Counted from the first letter of the stretch, positions 10,672 to 22,223 are shown. The stretch: 64,000 bases of DNA from Russula earlei (GCA_025769875.1 JAGFNK010000088.1:62001-126000), one strand, 5' to 3'. Notes: generated from the letters alone by a model not told the origin. Program-made: numbers and translations.

Positions 10672-13433
10672 CTATCACCTATGGGGAACTTGCCAGTTCA
10701 CGACCATCTCGCCGATTTCATTTTCCCCTGTATCTGCCTGAACAACTACATTTAAAACTTCGTATTTATACTATTGAGTGCCATTAATGTCATTCTAGCA
10801 ATGAAAAACGGAGGTCCATCAAGTGGTTTTCAAGTTATATTTTGGCTGGGGGTCACGCCTGCATCACGCCTTCTGTCATGGCGGAGTGCGGAGTTTGATT
10901 CCAACTGGGTGATCACATACGCCAACTCCGAGGGGTCTGGGGTCACTGCTATTCTATCCCCGTAATGCCATGTTACAGATGGTCCAGTCGGCCAGCACAA
11001 GACCACACGTATGAGCAGCGGCTACAGGCTGCTTTGAGTGACTACAACAATGGTATACATCGATCTTTTGCTTGTGCGGCACTGGCCCATGATGTGAGCG
11101 TGCGTTCCGTACATCGCGAAGTCCTTATCCAATAATTTCCAAGGTTTCCCGCTGGATGCTACAAGACAGAGCTTCTGGGAGGCATAGGTCATGTCAGGAA
11201 GCCCACCAGGATAGCCAGCTTCTCAAGCCGGCCCAGGAAAAGACGTTGTTTGATTGGTGTGACCAAATGTCTGCGAAGGTGATGCCTCTGGATCAAAGAG
11301 CACTGCACGCTCACGCTCTGGACCTCTCTGGCCAGTACCCTGGAATAAACTGGCACTATCAGTTCATCAAACGCAATTCCGGTCTGACTTTCTCAAAAGC
11401 AAGAGTGTTGGATCCAAAGCACGCACAAAATTTCAATAAGGCAGTAGTCCATGACTACTTTGCAAAACAACAGGAATTGGTGGATAGTTACGACGGGATA
11501 CCACTGGAACATCAGTGGAATATGGATGAGAAGGGAATTCAAATGGGAGGCGGCTGTAAGAACAATGGAAGGAAGTTCTTATTCATGAAAGAACGGAAAC
11601 AGCGATACCGTATCAAGAGTGACTGTCTGGAGCTCATCTCCATCATTGAGTGTGTTTCAGCAGGCGGATTTATTATGCCATTGGGCTTTGTCCTCTCAGA
11701 TGGCCCACTGCCTGACTGCCGGGATTTGGAAGGTGTCGGAAGGTGAGTTTTAATCCAGCGGTATGGCAGCAAGAATTAATATCTTCATCTTCGCAGCATC
11801 GCAACATCCCCTTCTGGGTGGACAGATCGTGAAATATGTGAGCGATGGTTCCATTCTGTATTCATTCCATTCGCTACTACACATCACGTTAACAACAAGC
11901 CAATTGTACTGACCCTTGATGGGCACAGCTCACACGAGACCCCGGCCATGCAGCAACTCGCATACGACAACAATATCATACTGTTCTGCTTCCCTTCGAA
12001 GACAGCACACAAGCTTCAGCCACTTGATGTGTTGGTTTTCGCACCAGTCCAGCGCGCGTGGTCATCGCATTGCGACTGCCGCCTTGCCGAAGGTATCGAG
12101 ATCACACGTTATAATGTCATCCATGAATACATGGAGATTCGGAAAGTTATCACTCCAGAACTCATTCAGAATGCATTCCGCAAGTCTGGAATATGGCCCC
12201 TCAATCTGTCGGTCTTCACAGAGGAGGACTTTGCGCCTAGCATAGCGTTGTCATCTTTGTCACGCTTCCCATCCTCATACCCGATAGAGGTTCCGACATC
12301 GCCTCCAGCAATCAGCTCGGACCTCAGTTCTGACTCTGGTGACAGCGATTACAGCACCTTGGACTTGGAGGAAAGTGCCATGGATGTGACCAGCACTCAT
12401 GAATCCTCAACCACTAACCCACACTTGTGCGCATGCAACTCAATAATCACGCGTGTGTCTTTGGCACAGACCACAGAGGGGGTCATTTCTAATGACCAAG
12501 TTGTCTCTCTGCTCCAAGATCAAAAGCGGAGCCATCAAGAGCTGATTGTGAAAATACAATCTCTTCATCAACAAGTTTCCGTCCTCACACAAACAGTAAT
12601 CATGCAAGCATTGCAACTGAGTGCAGCGAATGCACACTGCACAATCGCCCAGCGAGAGGCCAACGATTTGCGTGCGAAGCTGGAAAATCAGCGAAAAACA
12701 AAACCACATTCTTCAACAAAGATCAAGGCCCGGTTTGTAATGCATCCCGAGCTGAAGGAAGCATTTGAAGCAGAGGAACAAAACCGAATTACCCAGGAGA
12801 GACAAGAAATACAAAAGCGCACTGAGAAAGCTGCTGAAGATTCTGCCCGTGCAATACGAATTAGTAAAGGTACTGTCTCAAAGGTTTTCGACAACTCTCT
12901 TTCATCATACAAGCGCAAGGAAGACCTCATGATCATTGCAGGTGCACTCGAGCTCTCGATGGAGGGCACCACATGTGAGCTCACCACACGAATCAAAGAG
13001 CACCTTGCTGCACATCCAGAGTTGAAAATCAACCAATGGTTTATGGGACTCTATGGCAGATGATGTAGTAGTATGCTGTATCCCTCCTCATTGTCCCTGG
13101 CCTCCGAGTCATCAGGAGGACCCTCAAATGCAGCACAACCATTTGCGCAACTGTCCTCACTGACACACCACTCGGTTTTTGCTTACAGCACTACACCTTA
13201 CAATAGTACTGTACCATCATTCCAGACTGAAGAAGAACCGGATTTCACTCAATTAGATGCCCATTACAACTGTTTTCCTTAGTCCCCACCTAATCAAATT
13301 GCCTATGTAAATACAACGGGGATGTTTCATCCCGGGCAGACTTCAATTCGGCATGTGTTACATGTCCATTACTTTCGTGACATTTGTGACTGGCGAGATG
13401 GTCATGAACTGGCGAGTTCCCCATAGGTGATAG
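10672..13433 (+). mobile_element. pogo-type (Tc1/mariner) transposon (TSD TA)
   Basis: A 2762 bp element with 42 bp terminal inverted repeats (CTATCACCTATGGGGAACT..; 10672-10713 and 13392-13433, two mismatches), flanked by TA at 10670-10671 and 13434-13435. The unfilled target survives in the left TIR of the large element (ccaTAtagctg near 4200), which proves the boundaries. It carries one transposase gene (10965-13063). Confidence 0.93.
10965..13063 (+). CDS. pogo/Fot1-type DDE_1 transposase, nearly intact
   Basis: ATG 10965 opens a psq-type helix-turn-helix (..RLQAALSDYNNGIHRSFACAA..). A frame discontinuity between ~11115 and 11145 is either a tiny intron or a 1 nt indel. A CENP-B-type HTH follows (..LLKPAQEKTLFDWCDQM..). 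The catalytic core has HQWNMDEKG (first Asp, ~11515), an intron 11743-11796 (GTGAGT..GCAG), PIVLTLDGHSSHE (second Asp, ~11905) and LQPLDVLVFAPVQRAW (third Asp, ~12025), the DDxD pattern of pogo/Fot1. A coiled-coil stretch (~12500-12700) and a SAP-like tail (..SSYKRKEDLMIIAGALEL.., ~12900-13020) close the protein. No premature stop is seen after 11156. It would cut and paste its own TIRs at TA. Confidence 0.82.
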
Positions 13434-13529
13434 TATGGCTGGCTGTGAATTGCTTACAAGAGTACATATGTGCGTATTCCTTTTGTGCCATCTACTCTTT
13501 GTCCTCACATCATCATCATTGTCGCCGCC

Positions 13530-14099
13530 TGTTGTGATCTACCTCCCTTAACAATTCACCCTTAATCCCTCCCTTTATTGTCACCCTTGTCCCCTCAGTT
13601 ACCATTTTGCCCCTTGTTGTTGTGTTTCACCTATTGTGTTTCACCTATTGTTGAGTTACTTTTGCTATTGGCTTGCCTTTATCTATTGTTCTGCTTATGG
13701 TACTGTACAGCCTCGCTACATACAGTATTTAAGTGCCTGTAGAAGCTGGGGAAAGCCCCAAGCTTAGCTTTGTCCCATTCCCTGTCGCATCCCTTGCCCT
13801 GTATACTCTCTCAATCACAACTTGCTTGTGCTGGCCTATACTCTGCTTGACCTGAGCACACCTCAAGGATCCCTTGTGTTCCTCTTCCTCCTCTGCCTCT
13901 CTCTCATTGTCCTCCTCTTCTGTGAAACCAGGAGATCGACTCTGTCTGCGGATTGAGTCATTGTCTGACTCAGCCTTGAGACGCTAAACCTCTGATCCGG
14001 TCTTTTGAACCGGCCCCCATTGAACCCTTGAACTGAGTCACAGGGACTTGGCCCCACTGAACTCTGAGCTAACGCTCTTACGGCCGCGACGCCGTGACA
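13530..14099 (+). repeat. Solo LTR, gypsy family B (TSD CCGCC)
   Basis: A 570 bp unit TGTTGTGATCT..GCCGTGACA flanked by CCGCC (13525-13529 and 14100-14104). It matches the LTRs of elements B1 and B2 along its length, including the TATTTAAG box near 13728 and the following CAAGCTTAGCTTTG. It inserted into the right arm of the large TIR element; the left arm keeps the related empty site near 4100. Confidence 0.93.
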
Positions 14100-14104
14100 C
14101 CGCC

Positions 14105-15343
14105 AGCATGCCACCCTCGCCCCCATCAACCACCACACACCCTCACCCTCAACGCCCCCACCTTCACCATGCACTGACAAGTCCCAACGCACAGCCGAAG
14201 AGCCCCGTACCATGCCGCCATCTTTGTTGCCATCGGACGGTGTTGCTACTGTACATTTCAGTATGCTTTTCTCCCCTTTTTTACTAGACTCTCATTTTGT
14301 TAGTCAGAGATCTGCACGCTGCCTATATGTCCATTTCCCAGCCTGCCGCTGTTATCCCTCGCCCTTTCTACTTCCATGCCCCCTTGCTCCTCTACCTCAC
14401 ATCTGCCATCCAAGTTCTCCAATTGTCCCACCCGCAATTGCGTTCAGCAGCACCATCAGTGCCCAAGCGACCACCCACCAGCACTCTCCCTATCCCCCCT
14501 CCAGCCTCTCCTTTGCATCGTCTCCCCCTCCTTGCGTCGTGACTCAACCACACCCCTCATCACCACACCTGGCCTCAGCCATCCTTCACAAATCACCACA
14601 TGCCACTACCACAGCCACTGGAGACCACGACTCGATACCTTGCGTCGTCCAGCTTCAGTCCCCTTCTCACATCTAGATTTCCTTTCATATGCCTGTCTTT
14701 TGTGCTTTTCCTGTCCCTTAGCCTTAGTTCTAACCTGTATCTGCTACCATGTTGAATAAAGTTGCCCTGTTGTTCCCTTATCATCTGTGTGAACCTGAGT
14801 GCAGTCGAATGAACAAATGCATTCTCACGTTCCCACTAGGTGCTCCTCCTCTTTGGAGCTTCAGTCTTATGAAGTCATTCTGCATTCTTGGACACACTTC
14901 ACCACCCCATGGGCTCAGGTGTGCACTTCCTGGGGGGGCTCCTTCCATGCACACGACTGTGCTACTGTCACACAATATAAGGGAAACGACGTTGCACACC
15001 ACAATGCTTGAGTCAAAAACACTTATGGGGCTGCCTCAAGACAGCCCATGGGTATAACATGAGGGAAAAATAATAGATATAGACCGTGATTTTGAGTTGT
15101 AATTTATCTAATACACATGTGGAGGTGGCTTGAGTCCAGCTCCACCAATTCTCACTCAAATCTCATGAAAACAATGGGGCTGCCTAGCCCTCATTCAGGC
15201 AATTCAGGGACAATAAGTTTTATGTGAATTGAAGCTGTTTTGAGGGAGATATTTGCCCCGCACGTTTGAGAGGGTTTTCTGTGCCAATTTGGGTGGAATT
15301 CAAACTCCGCCAAGTGTGCTGAAAATGGCAATAATTCAAACTG
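14105..15343 (-). repeat. Right terminal inverted repeat of the large element (outer part)
   Basis: Reverse complement of 2852-4104. The arm continues inward at 13434-13529 and 10628-10671 on the far sides of the solo LTR and the pogo element. Outer end: ..GGCAATAATTCAAACTG, then the TSD copy tcttccct. Confidence 0.88.
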
Positions 15344-15351
15344 TCTTCCCT

Positions 15352-15696
15352 AGTGATATATTTGTAGCAAGACTCAATTCAATCAAAGTTCCTGTTCAAA
15401 TACGCACTAGTGGACAAAGGGCCAATCTCACTGCTCTACTTGATAGTGGAGCAACTGACAATTTCATCCACAAGAATATCATCACTTGTTATGAACTCCC
15501 AAATACCACTCTATAAAAGCCAAAGGTCATGCGCAATGTAGATGGTACTCACAATAAAGCTGGAACTGTTGCTAAAGCAGTTGACCTTTACATTCAATTT
15601 AAAGGACAAGAATACTGAATGTGCTTCTATATTGCTGAAATATCAACCAATGACATGCTTCTTGGCTTCCCATTCCTTCATGCTACCAACCCTGCT
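15352..15696 (+). pseudogene. Gypsy A aspartic protease
   Basis: The frame ..NSIKVPVQIRTSG..ALLDSGATDNFIHKN.. carries the catalytic DSG motif (~15440) of retroviral-type proteases. It continues through ..VDGTHNKAG.. to ..MLLGFPFLHATNPA, where the solo LTR at 15697 interrupts. Stop codons after ..NTTL (near 15514) and near 15617 inactivate it. It would cleave the Gag-Pol precursor. Confidence 0.85.
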
Positions 15697-16190
15697 TGTC
15701 ACCGACTGGGGGCGGTGTCGCTGACAAATCGGTTCACGCGCAAGACGAGCGCAGCAAGTCAAGCGAGATGCTAAGTCCTCGCGAGTTTCGGGGATCTCGG
15801 AGACGATATTGCCAAGGCAAATATGTTCCACGGAGAAGGGAAACTATGAATAAGTCTTCGTGTTTGAGAAGGCTTATGAGTAGTAAAGGTTTTAGACGAT
15901 ATGCTTGATGTCTTGCAAGCCTACAAGTCCTGAAGTTCGAAATCCAGTGATATTTTACAGGAGAACAAGCTTAGAGCTTGTTCTCTCCTACAGACAGGTT
16001 TATATAGACAATGTATCTTATATCAAATAGTAGACACAAGGTAACGGTGAGGCAATCGAGACTAGGACATGCTGGAAGGTGCTGGTACATGCGAGGCTGA
16101 GTGAGTCATAAAACGCACGGGAATCGTGAGGTCTGTCCGGGTAGGCTTGTCCGGTTGCCGGTCCAGTCCGAAGAGCTGGTTCTCGTGACA
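15697..16190. repeat. Solo LTR, family F (TSD CTGCT)
   Basis: A 494 bp insert TGTCACCGACTGG..TTCTCGTGACA flanked by CTGCT (15692-15696 and 16191-16195). The short terminal inverted repeat TGTCAC/GTGACA and the TG..CA ends are typical of LTRs. No other copy is in the window, so family and orientation are unassigned. The pol frame rejoins exactly when it is removed. Confidence 0.88.
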
Positions 16191-16195
16191 CTGCT

Positions 16196-18580
16196 GTTGA
16201 TTGGACCAAAGGAACCCTTGAGGATACTGTTGTAGCCTCTACTTGGGATGCTGACAAATGGATCAAGCAACTTCCTATACCCCCACGCTTTGATCCTACT
16301 CCAATCAGAGTAGCTAAGATCAGCACTTCTACCCAATTAGCTGCACAAGCAGCTAATCAAGACAAGAAGGACTGGAAGGACTTAGTTCCTCCCGACTATC
16401 ATCACTTTGAAAGGCTCTTTTCCGAAGAAGCCTCTCATCACTTTCCTACTTCCAAACGTTGGGATCATGCCATAGACCTAATCCCTGATGCTCCATCTAC
16501 GCTCAATTGCAAAATCTATCCTCTTGCACCAGTGGAACAACAGGCCCAAGACGAATTCCTAAAGGAACACTTGAAAAAAGGATATATACATCCTTCAAAG
16601 TCACCATATGCCTCTCCTGGCTTCTTTGTAGGCAAGAAAGATGGTAAACGATGCTACGTCCAAGACTATAGACGTCTGAATGCAATCACTGTTGAAAACA
16701 AAACCCCCCTTCCTCTCATTCCTGAAATCATCACTTGCTTAGGAAGTAAACAATACTTCACTAAGTTCAACGTATGATGGGGTTATAACAACATACACAT
16801 CAAAGACAGTGACCAATGGAAGGCAGCATTTAAAACAAACAAGGGCTTATTTGAACCCATGGTGATGACCTTTGGTCTCACTAATGCCCCTGCCACCTTC
16901 CAATCTATGGTCAATGATATCTTTAGAGAGGAACTCAATCATCATGATATGGAGTTCCACATCTACATGGACGACAGCATCATTGCCACACAAGCATCTA
17001 AAGGATGGGAGTATCACAAAGACCTTGTTACTTGCATCTTTAAGAAGCTTCAAGATAATGACCTCTTCCTTAAACCCAAGAAATGTCAATTCCATAAAGA
17101 AGAAATTGACTATCTTGGCGTCATTATCGGCAAAGGAATGATCAAAATGGACCCAATCAAAGTCAAGGGAATTCGTGATTGGAAAGTCCCTACCAATCTA
17201 CATAAGCTATGCTCTTTCCTTGGATTTGGGAACTACTATCGCAACTTCATTCCAAAATATTAGGATATCATTCAACCCCTAGTCTGGCTCACTAAGAAGA
17301 ACAAGCCTTGGGTCTGGGATAGTTACAGAGAATCTTCGTTCAATATTCTCAAGAATATCCTCACCCATTACCCTGTTCTTCGCAACCCAGACTTCAACAA
17401 ACCTTTCATTGTGGATGCTAACACCACTTCTTTCGCTCTGGGAGCCACTATATCTCAGCAATTTGAAGATGGTATCCATCCTCTGGTATATGTTTCAAGA
17501 TCTCTACTACCAGCAGAAAGGAACTATGATATCCATGACAGAGAACTACTCACTATAGTATCTGTCCTTAAAGAATACTGACACTGGCTACTTGGGGCAC
17601 GTCATAAAGTAACTATTCGCACAGATCATGCCAATCTGGCCTACTTCCACAAACCCCAGGACCTTTCACCACATCAAGCAAGGTGGATGGCCCTTCTCCA
17701 GGAATACAACTTCAAATTGATGACTATCCCTGGAAAATCCAACACTGTTGCTGATATTCTATCACGATGACCTAATCACAAAGGAGAAAACATCCATAAC
17801 AAAGCTATCACACTCCTACCCAATCATGTCTTCAATGAGCACTTGCAAATGGCAAACGTCCCTGAAGCTCATGCTCCTACTCTTAACCATACCTTTGGCA
17901 ATAACCAGGAAGCTTTTGCATGCAAAGCTTACTCACACAAGTCACTCCCCTTACATACTTACCTACCTGATGACCCTGTTTTATGATGGGAAGTCTTGAA
18001 GGAAGTCCATGACTCCCCAGTGGAAGGACACCCTGGCATCACTAACACCTGGGATCTTATAAGAAGGAAATATGAAGGACCTAGACTCTGTCTCTTTGTG
18101 GAAGAATACATCAAGGGATGTGCTAAGTGTCAAGAATATAAAGCCATTACCACCCTGAAACATGCGCCACTACAACCATTTGATACAAACATGTCAGCTG
18201 GCCCCTTCCAATATGTTTCAATGGACCTTATCACGGATCTTCCAAAGTCTGGATCATATGATTCCATTCTTACGATTGTCGATCAAGGCTGTTCAAAGGC
18301 TGCAAAGTTTATCCCCTGCAATAAAACCATAGATGGTCTGGGCATTGCCATCAAGTACCTGGCTAATCTATTTTCATAGTTTGGAATTCCCAAGAGGATC
18401 ATCTCTGACAGGGACCCCCATTTCAAAGGAAACTTTGCCAGGGCCATCTATAAAGCCACAGGGATCAAACAAAATTTGAGCACCGCCTTTCACCCACACA
18501 CGGATGGACAAACTGAACCAATGAACCTCTGGATAGAGACTTATCTAAGGGAATTCATAAATGGACAGCAAAATGATTGG
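16196..18580 (+). pseudogene. Gypsy A pol: reverse transcriptase, RNase H, integrase (N-terminal and core)
   Basis: In order: RT (..YASPGFFVGKKDGK.., ..FGLTNAPATFQSM.., catalytic YMDD near 16965), RNase H (..VDANTTSFALGA.., TDHANLAYF near 17625), HHCC zinc-binding region (..EGHPGITNTWDLI.., CAKCQEY near 18120) and integrase core (..SMDLITDLP.. near 18220, ..IISDRDPHF.. near 18400, ..HTDGQTEP near 18500). In-frame stops at 16775, 17261, 17579, 17768, near 17985 and near 18377; several fall where CGA arginine is expected. The RNase H motif VDAN is normal. The core is cut by an LTR at 18581. Confidence 0.9.
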
Positions 18581-19408
18581 TGTCAAGACACGTACTGCTG
18601 ATCACTAAGGACTCAGGAGCAGGTGGGCAAGGGTCGGAACAGATGGTATGTGGCGAAGGCGGTGTTGAACAAGAGGATGAGCCAAACGACGAGGAGGTAC
18701 CAGATGGGGACTGGTAGGTGCCGCAGGAGACAAAGGCGAAGGCTGGAGGCCAGTGTAGCGAGGGGGCTTTAAACAAGGCGGTCGTAGAAGAGTACCTTGG
18801 AGGCGAGGGGAATCTTTAGACTGAGCAGTCGCGGGGGAGTACCCAGGAAGATGAGAGTATCACAAATGGACAGTCTGATGACTGCCATGCTTCATTGGGG
18901 TTTATATACAGTGTACAAGGTCGATTACAAAGAACTGGGACTATTCTAGACTCTTTGGTACCATCCAATAGGACTGCAGAGGCATAAACTTGCTTGTGTC
19001 AAGTTTCAGGCTTACTAAGCGCATTACTGATCATTGTGGAGCGATGACATCATTATGATGTCACTGTGGAGCACTTAGTGAGCCTATGAGGTCACTGTGG
19101 AGTCGCTCAGTCAGCCATGATGTCATTGGAGTCTTGATGATGTCAGATGATTTATGCAACAGTTTCTAAGAGTTTGTGCCACTGTTTCGGGTCCATGGTG
19201 GCTGGGTGGCCATGTGGCTGCCATGCGATGATTACCCGATTAGGAAATGGGTGCCTGGTTGTGTTATAGTGTCTTTGCAATAGCGATATCTTGTACCACA
19301 GGAGGGATAGCCCAGTAAATGGAAGGGAGTCGGCAATGCAAAGTGAGAGAGGTCTCTCTTGAGTGAAATAGGACAATCCATGGCCAGGACTTGGCCTTGG
19401 TTCATACA
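18581..19408 (-). repeat. LTR of family C in reverse orientation inside the A integrase
   Basis: Begins TGTCAAGACACG and ends near GGTTCATACA. It is the reverse complement of the solo LTR at 147-978 over its length, including a minus-strand TATA (tatataaac region near 18905) and the ..GGACAGTCTGATGACTG.. segment. Flanking bases (attgg and cacta) do not form a duplication, so this copy either lost its TSD or arose by a deletion or rearrangement. Confidence 0.85.
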
Positions 19409-20010
19409 CACTACTTCCTATTTCTGAGTTTGCTCACAATACTTGGTGACATGAAGGCACCAGGCACACACCACACGAACTTCTCCTTAGTTTCAATCCA
19501 ACTGCCAACTGGACAACAATGGACATATCTGTTCCTGAGGCTGAAACATGTCTCAAAATCATGGAACAGGTACAATCCAGGGCACAGGAGGAACTTCTGA
19601 AACGTATCAAACCATCAGAAGAACCAAGGAAGCTCAAAGAAGGAAAACTCGTGTGGCTGGATGGACATAATCTGGTGGTTAAGGCACCATCAAAGAAGCT
19701 TGCCCCCCAGCATTATGGACCATTTGAGGTGATACAACAAATCACACCAGTGGCATACCACATCAAATTGCCCCCATCAATGAAAATCCACAATGTGTTT
19801 CATGTGGATCTTCTCATGCCATTCACTGAAACAGGGGCATACGGCAAAACTTTCACCTGACCACCACCTGACATTGTACATGGAGAAGAAGGATACCCAG
19901 TTTCGGAGCGCTCATGGGTCAATTCTGCTGACCTTCACACTCTGGCTCTACTCAAAGAATACTTGAACTCAAAGACAAATTCCCTTGTGGGTGGACAAGC
20001 TCATGTATAA
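19409..20010 (+). pseudogene. Gypsy A integrase C-terminal part
   Basis: Coding resumes as LLPISEFAHN.., then ..CLKIMEQVQSRAQEELLKR.. and the GPF/Y-type module ..KLVWLDGHNLVVKAPSKKLAPQHYGPFEVIQQI..AYHIKLPPSMKIHNVFHVDLL.. (to ~19815), as in chromovirus integrases. After PPPDIVHGEEGYPVSERSW a complete chromodomain is not readable; about 40 residues seem to be missing compared with B1. Confidence 0.85.
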
Positions 20011-21301
20011 AAACCCTCCTCCAGAACTTGAGATGGCAGAGCATCTTCTACAACTTGCTTGCCATCTCATCCACTCTACCTACCAAACTCCTTCTTCACC
20101 TTCCCCTACCTTCAAACTCTACCTCTTCTCACTACTGCCAATGTCTCAATCCCAAATTTATATTCCATCCTCACCCGTCCCAACCTACTCATCCCCTGCC
20201 TACTTTCCTTCATCCTCAGTCCCCACTTGTGCCTCCCCCATTCTCACCTACCCTTCCCCCACTCTTTCCTATGCCGACGATGTCACCATCGCCTCCCCCA
20301 CTCCCCAACTGGCAAGAAGGTCCTTACCCTTCAAGAACCCTCCTTCCTACAAGTGTGATGAGGATGACAACAACACTGCCGCCCAAGTCTGTCTCTCCTC
20401 TCTTTCACCATCCGTCTCCCTCTCCTCAACCCTTCTTGGATCCGAGTGCAATGCCCTGGGACTTGACCTTTTCCCAGCACACACTCCATCCCCATTCTCC
20501 CTTGCCAAACAATTTGAGGCCGCCAAATTCTTTGACACCCCTCGCCTTCCACAACCCAGCCCTGACTGGATCCCCTCCTCTGACTACCCCCTCATTGACT
20601 TTGTAGTCCCTGAGTACCCTGGAGGAGCCATGTACAGGGCAAACTGGTTTCTTGTCAAACTGGACGCTCAACCAGAACCTCTCATCCATGCTACCCTTGG
20701 CAAGGGAGCCCCCATCTTCTCTCAAGTATTCACACCGATCCCCACTGCCTGGCCCATCTCAGTCCACATCGAGGAGCAGTGGGACATGCTCCTCGCTGAC
20801 CAGCCTTACACGAACTTCGTTGATAGGGCCATCGAGGATGACAATGACCCCTCCCTTATAGCAGGAGTCAAGTCATACAGGTACAGGACAACGGAAATCC
20901 TCAAAAGGAGACAAACCATACGCCTCCTCTTTCGCCCAAATACTCGAACATCAAGGCCACCTCAAGGAAGTGAGACAAACCCTTGCCACCGCCAATACTC
21001 TCAATCGGGTTACCCTCAACCTCAGGTGGCAGGACAGATCAGACGAAGAAGAAGATGGTAGTTGCTTACAGGAACTTATGCGACTCGATTCAGTCTTCCT
21101 CTGCTGACTCCTTCCAACTCCCTGGCTCACCCTTCTCATCCAACACTCCCAGGACTCCCACCAATCTCCTCCCGTCACTCCAGAAAATCCTGCTTTCATT
21201 GTGGTGAACTGGGGCACATTCGACCAAACTGTCCCAACAGAGGAGATTATCAAACAAAAGGGTACAATCTGCGAAGTTGGACCAGCCTTGGAGGAAAGTA
21301 G
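20011..21301 (+). pseudogene. Gypsy A third coding region with CCHC knuckle
   Basis: A Pro/Ser-rich start is followed by ..IHATLGKGAPIFSQVFTPIP.., ..MLLADQPYTNFVDRAIEDDNDP.. and ..SYRYRTTEILKRR.. (to ~20915). After a frameshift come ..QILEHQGHLKEVRQTLATANTL.. and a CCHC zinc knuckle CFHCGELGHIRPNC (21191-21232). The order and several residues match the B2 region 61102-62787 (GTMGQGEPTYG.., LLIEDHPF.., LHDPGALADIYRLRT.., CKHCNTRGHWNKDC). This region follows the integrase and lies before the 3' LTR. It may be a second nucleic-acid-binding, Gag-like protein; the function is unknown. Confidence 0.65.
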
Positions 21302-21354
21302 GTTCGGCCTTATCATCATCATTCTCACTTCTAAGGGCCTTGATGGGGGGGTGA

Positions 21355-22223
21355 TGTTACACCATTTTCCTTTTACATTTACTTCTTACCTTTTGCTATG
21401 GACTGCTTGCTTTCGTACAGTCCCTTTACTTACTGGTCTCGTGATCTCTTATGTCTTGTGATCCCTTCTGTGTTATCATATGATCCATACATGTCCAGGT
21501 AACACTGGATTGCTGTTACTTTCCCTTTGTTTGGTTCTCTTTCCATTTATATTCACTTCTTAGTTTCGACTGTGCAATGCTGCGCACCTACTGTGCAGCA
21601 CAGTTACTTGGTTCTGACTCATTCATGGCCTCATTCCTATGACTCCTACTTATTATGACTCCTACTATTCTAGTAGCACAGTCAAAGCGCAGCTATTGCT
21701 GTGCTTCTCCTGTATATATAAGCTCAGTACTTTGTGACCAAAGCCCTAAGCTTGGTCTCTTGTAGAATCCAACCTACTCCTGTCCAACATATTCACCTGC
21801 AACCCACTTGCCTCCTAATCCTCAAACCACATCCACCTCTCCATTTCACCAACTCTTTACACACACACAATATCCACCATCTACTCTTTGCCTCTCCCTT
21901 TCTCCCCTAAGAGTCTCTCTTCACTCCCCTGAGAAGAGCTCTCCTCCTTTAAGGCCTACCATCCTTACTCTCTCTGCATTGTTCAAGGTCTCTGATGGAC
22001 TTGAATGCATATAGCTAGTGGAACCAGCCCTAGTCTATCTCATTACAACTTACCCTAGCTTCTCAACAGACCGAGTCGTACTAGGAAGGGTCTATTGGCC
22101 ATAACCTGTTTAGCATAAAACACTTCGACCGCTGCAGGGATCCTTACTCTCTAGACATGGGAACTGGCCCATTTCTTGAACACATCTCTACAATTGACTT
22201 GTCTTTACACTTGCAAACTGACA
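21355..22223 (+). repeat. 3' LTR of gypsy element A
   Basis: It is preceded by a purine-rich polypurine tract (gatgggggggtga, 21342-21354) and starts TGTTACACC; the likely end is ..CAAACTGACA at 22223. A strong TATA box (tatatataag) lies near 21714, with cctaagcttgg about 30 nt later. The 5' partner would be outside the window, so the right boundary is inferred from the in-frame start of element D coding at 22224 (cgg cta gtt acc atg). Confidence 0.7.

Larger units (their letters stand above)
2852..15343. mobile_element. Large TIR transposon (12.5 kb, TIRs about 1.4 kb), non-autonomous, cargo-bearing
   Basis: The two ends are long inverted copies: 2852 to about 4243 matches, in reverse, 15343 back to about 10628 once a pogo element and a solo LTR nested in the right arm are removed. 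Termini read CAGCTTGAATTA on the left and CAGTTTGAATTA on the right (reverse complement), followed by TTGCC and CAGCACACTTGGCGGAG; the left end has about 10 extra bases near 2864. The flanking 8 bp are ttttcccc (2844-2851) and tcttccct (15344-15351), 6 of 8 identical. Joining the flanks gives GAT TTT CCC TAG, the expected gag end of element A. An 8 bp TSD with CAG ends fits hAT-like superfamilies, but no matching transposase is visible inside, so the class is unresolved. Confidence 0.8.
1..22223 (+). mobile_element. Ty3/gypsy element A, heavily nested, 5' LTR outside window
   Basis: Recognisable parts lie in canonical order on the plus strand: gag leader (1-1311), gag with zinc knuckle (1312-2851), protease (15352-15696), reverse transcriptase, RNase H and integrase (16196-18580), integrase C-terminus (19411-20010), a third coding region (20011-21301) and a 3' LTR (21355-22223). 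Four large insertions interrupt it. When the insertions that have target duplications are removed, the reading frames rejoin; for example, across 15697-16190 the frame runs from ..TNPA into VDWTKG.. . The sequence just after 22223 reads in frame as gag of another gypsy element (D), so A probably inserted there. Many in-frame stops show that it is dead. Confidence 0.85.

Noticed and set aside
2852..15343. Assignment of the large TIR element to KDZ/Zisupton or hAT
   Set aside because: The 8 bp duplication would fit, but no transposase of either class is visible inside; left unclassified.
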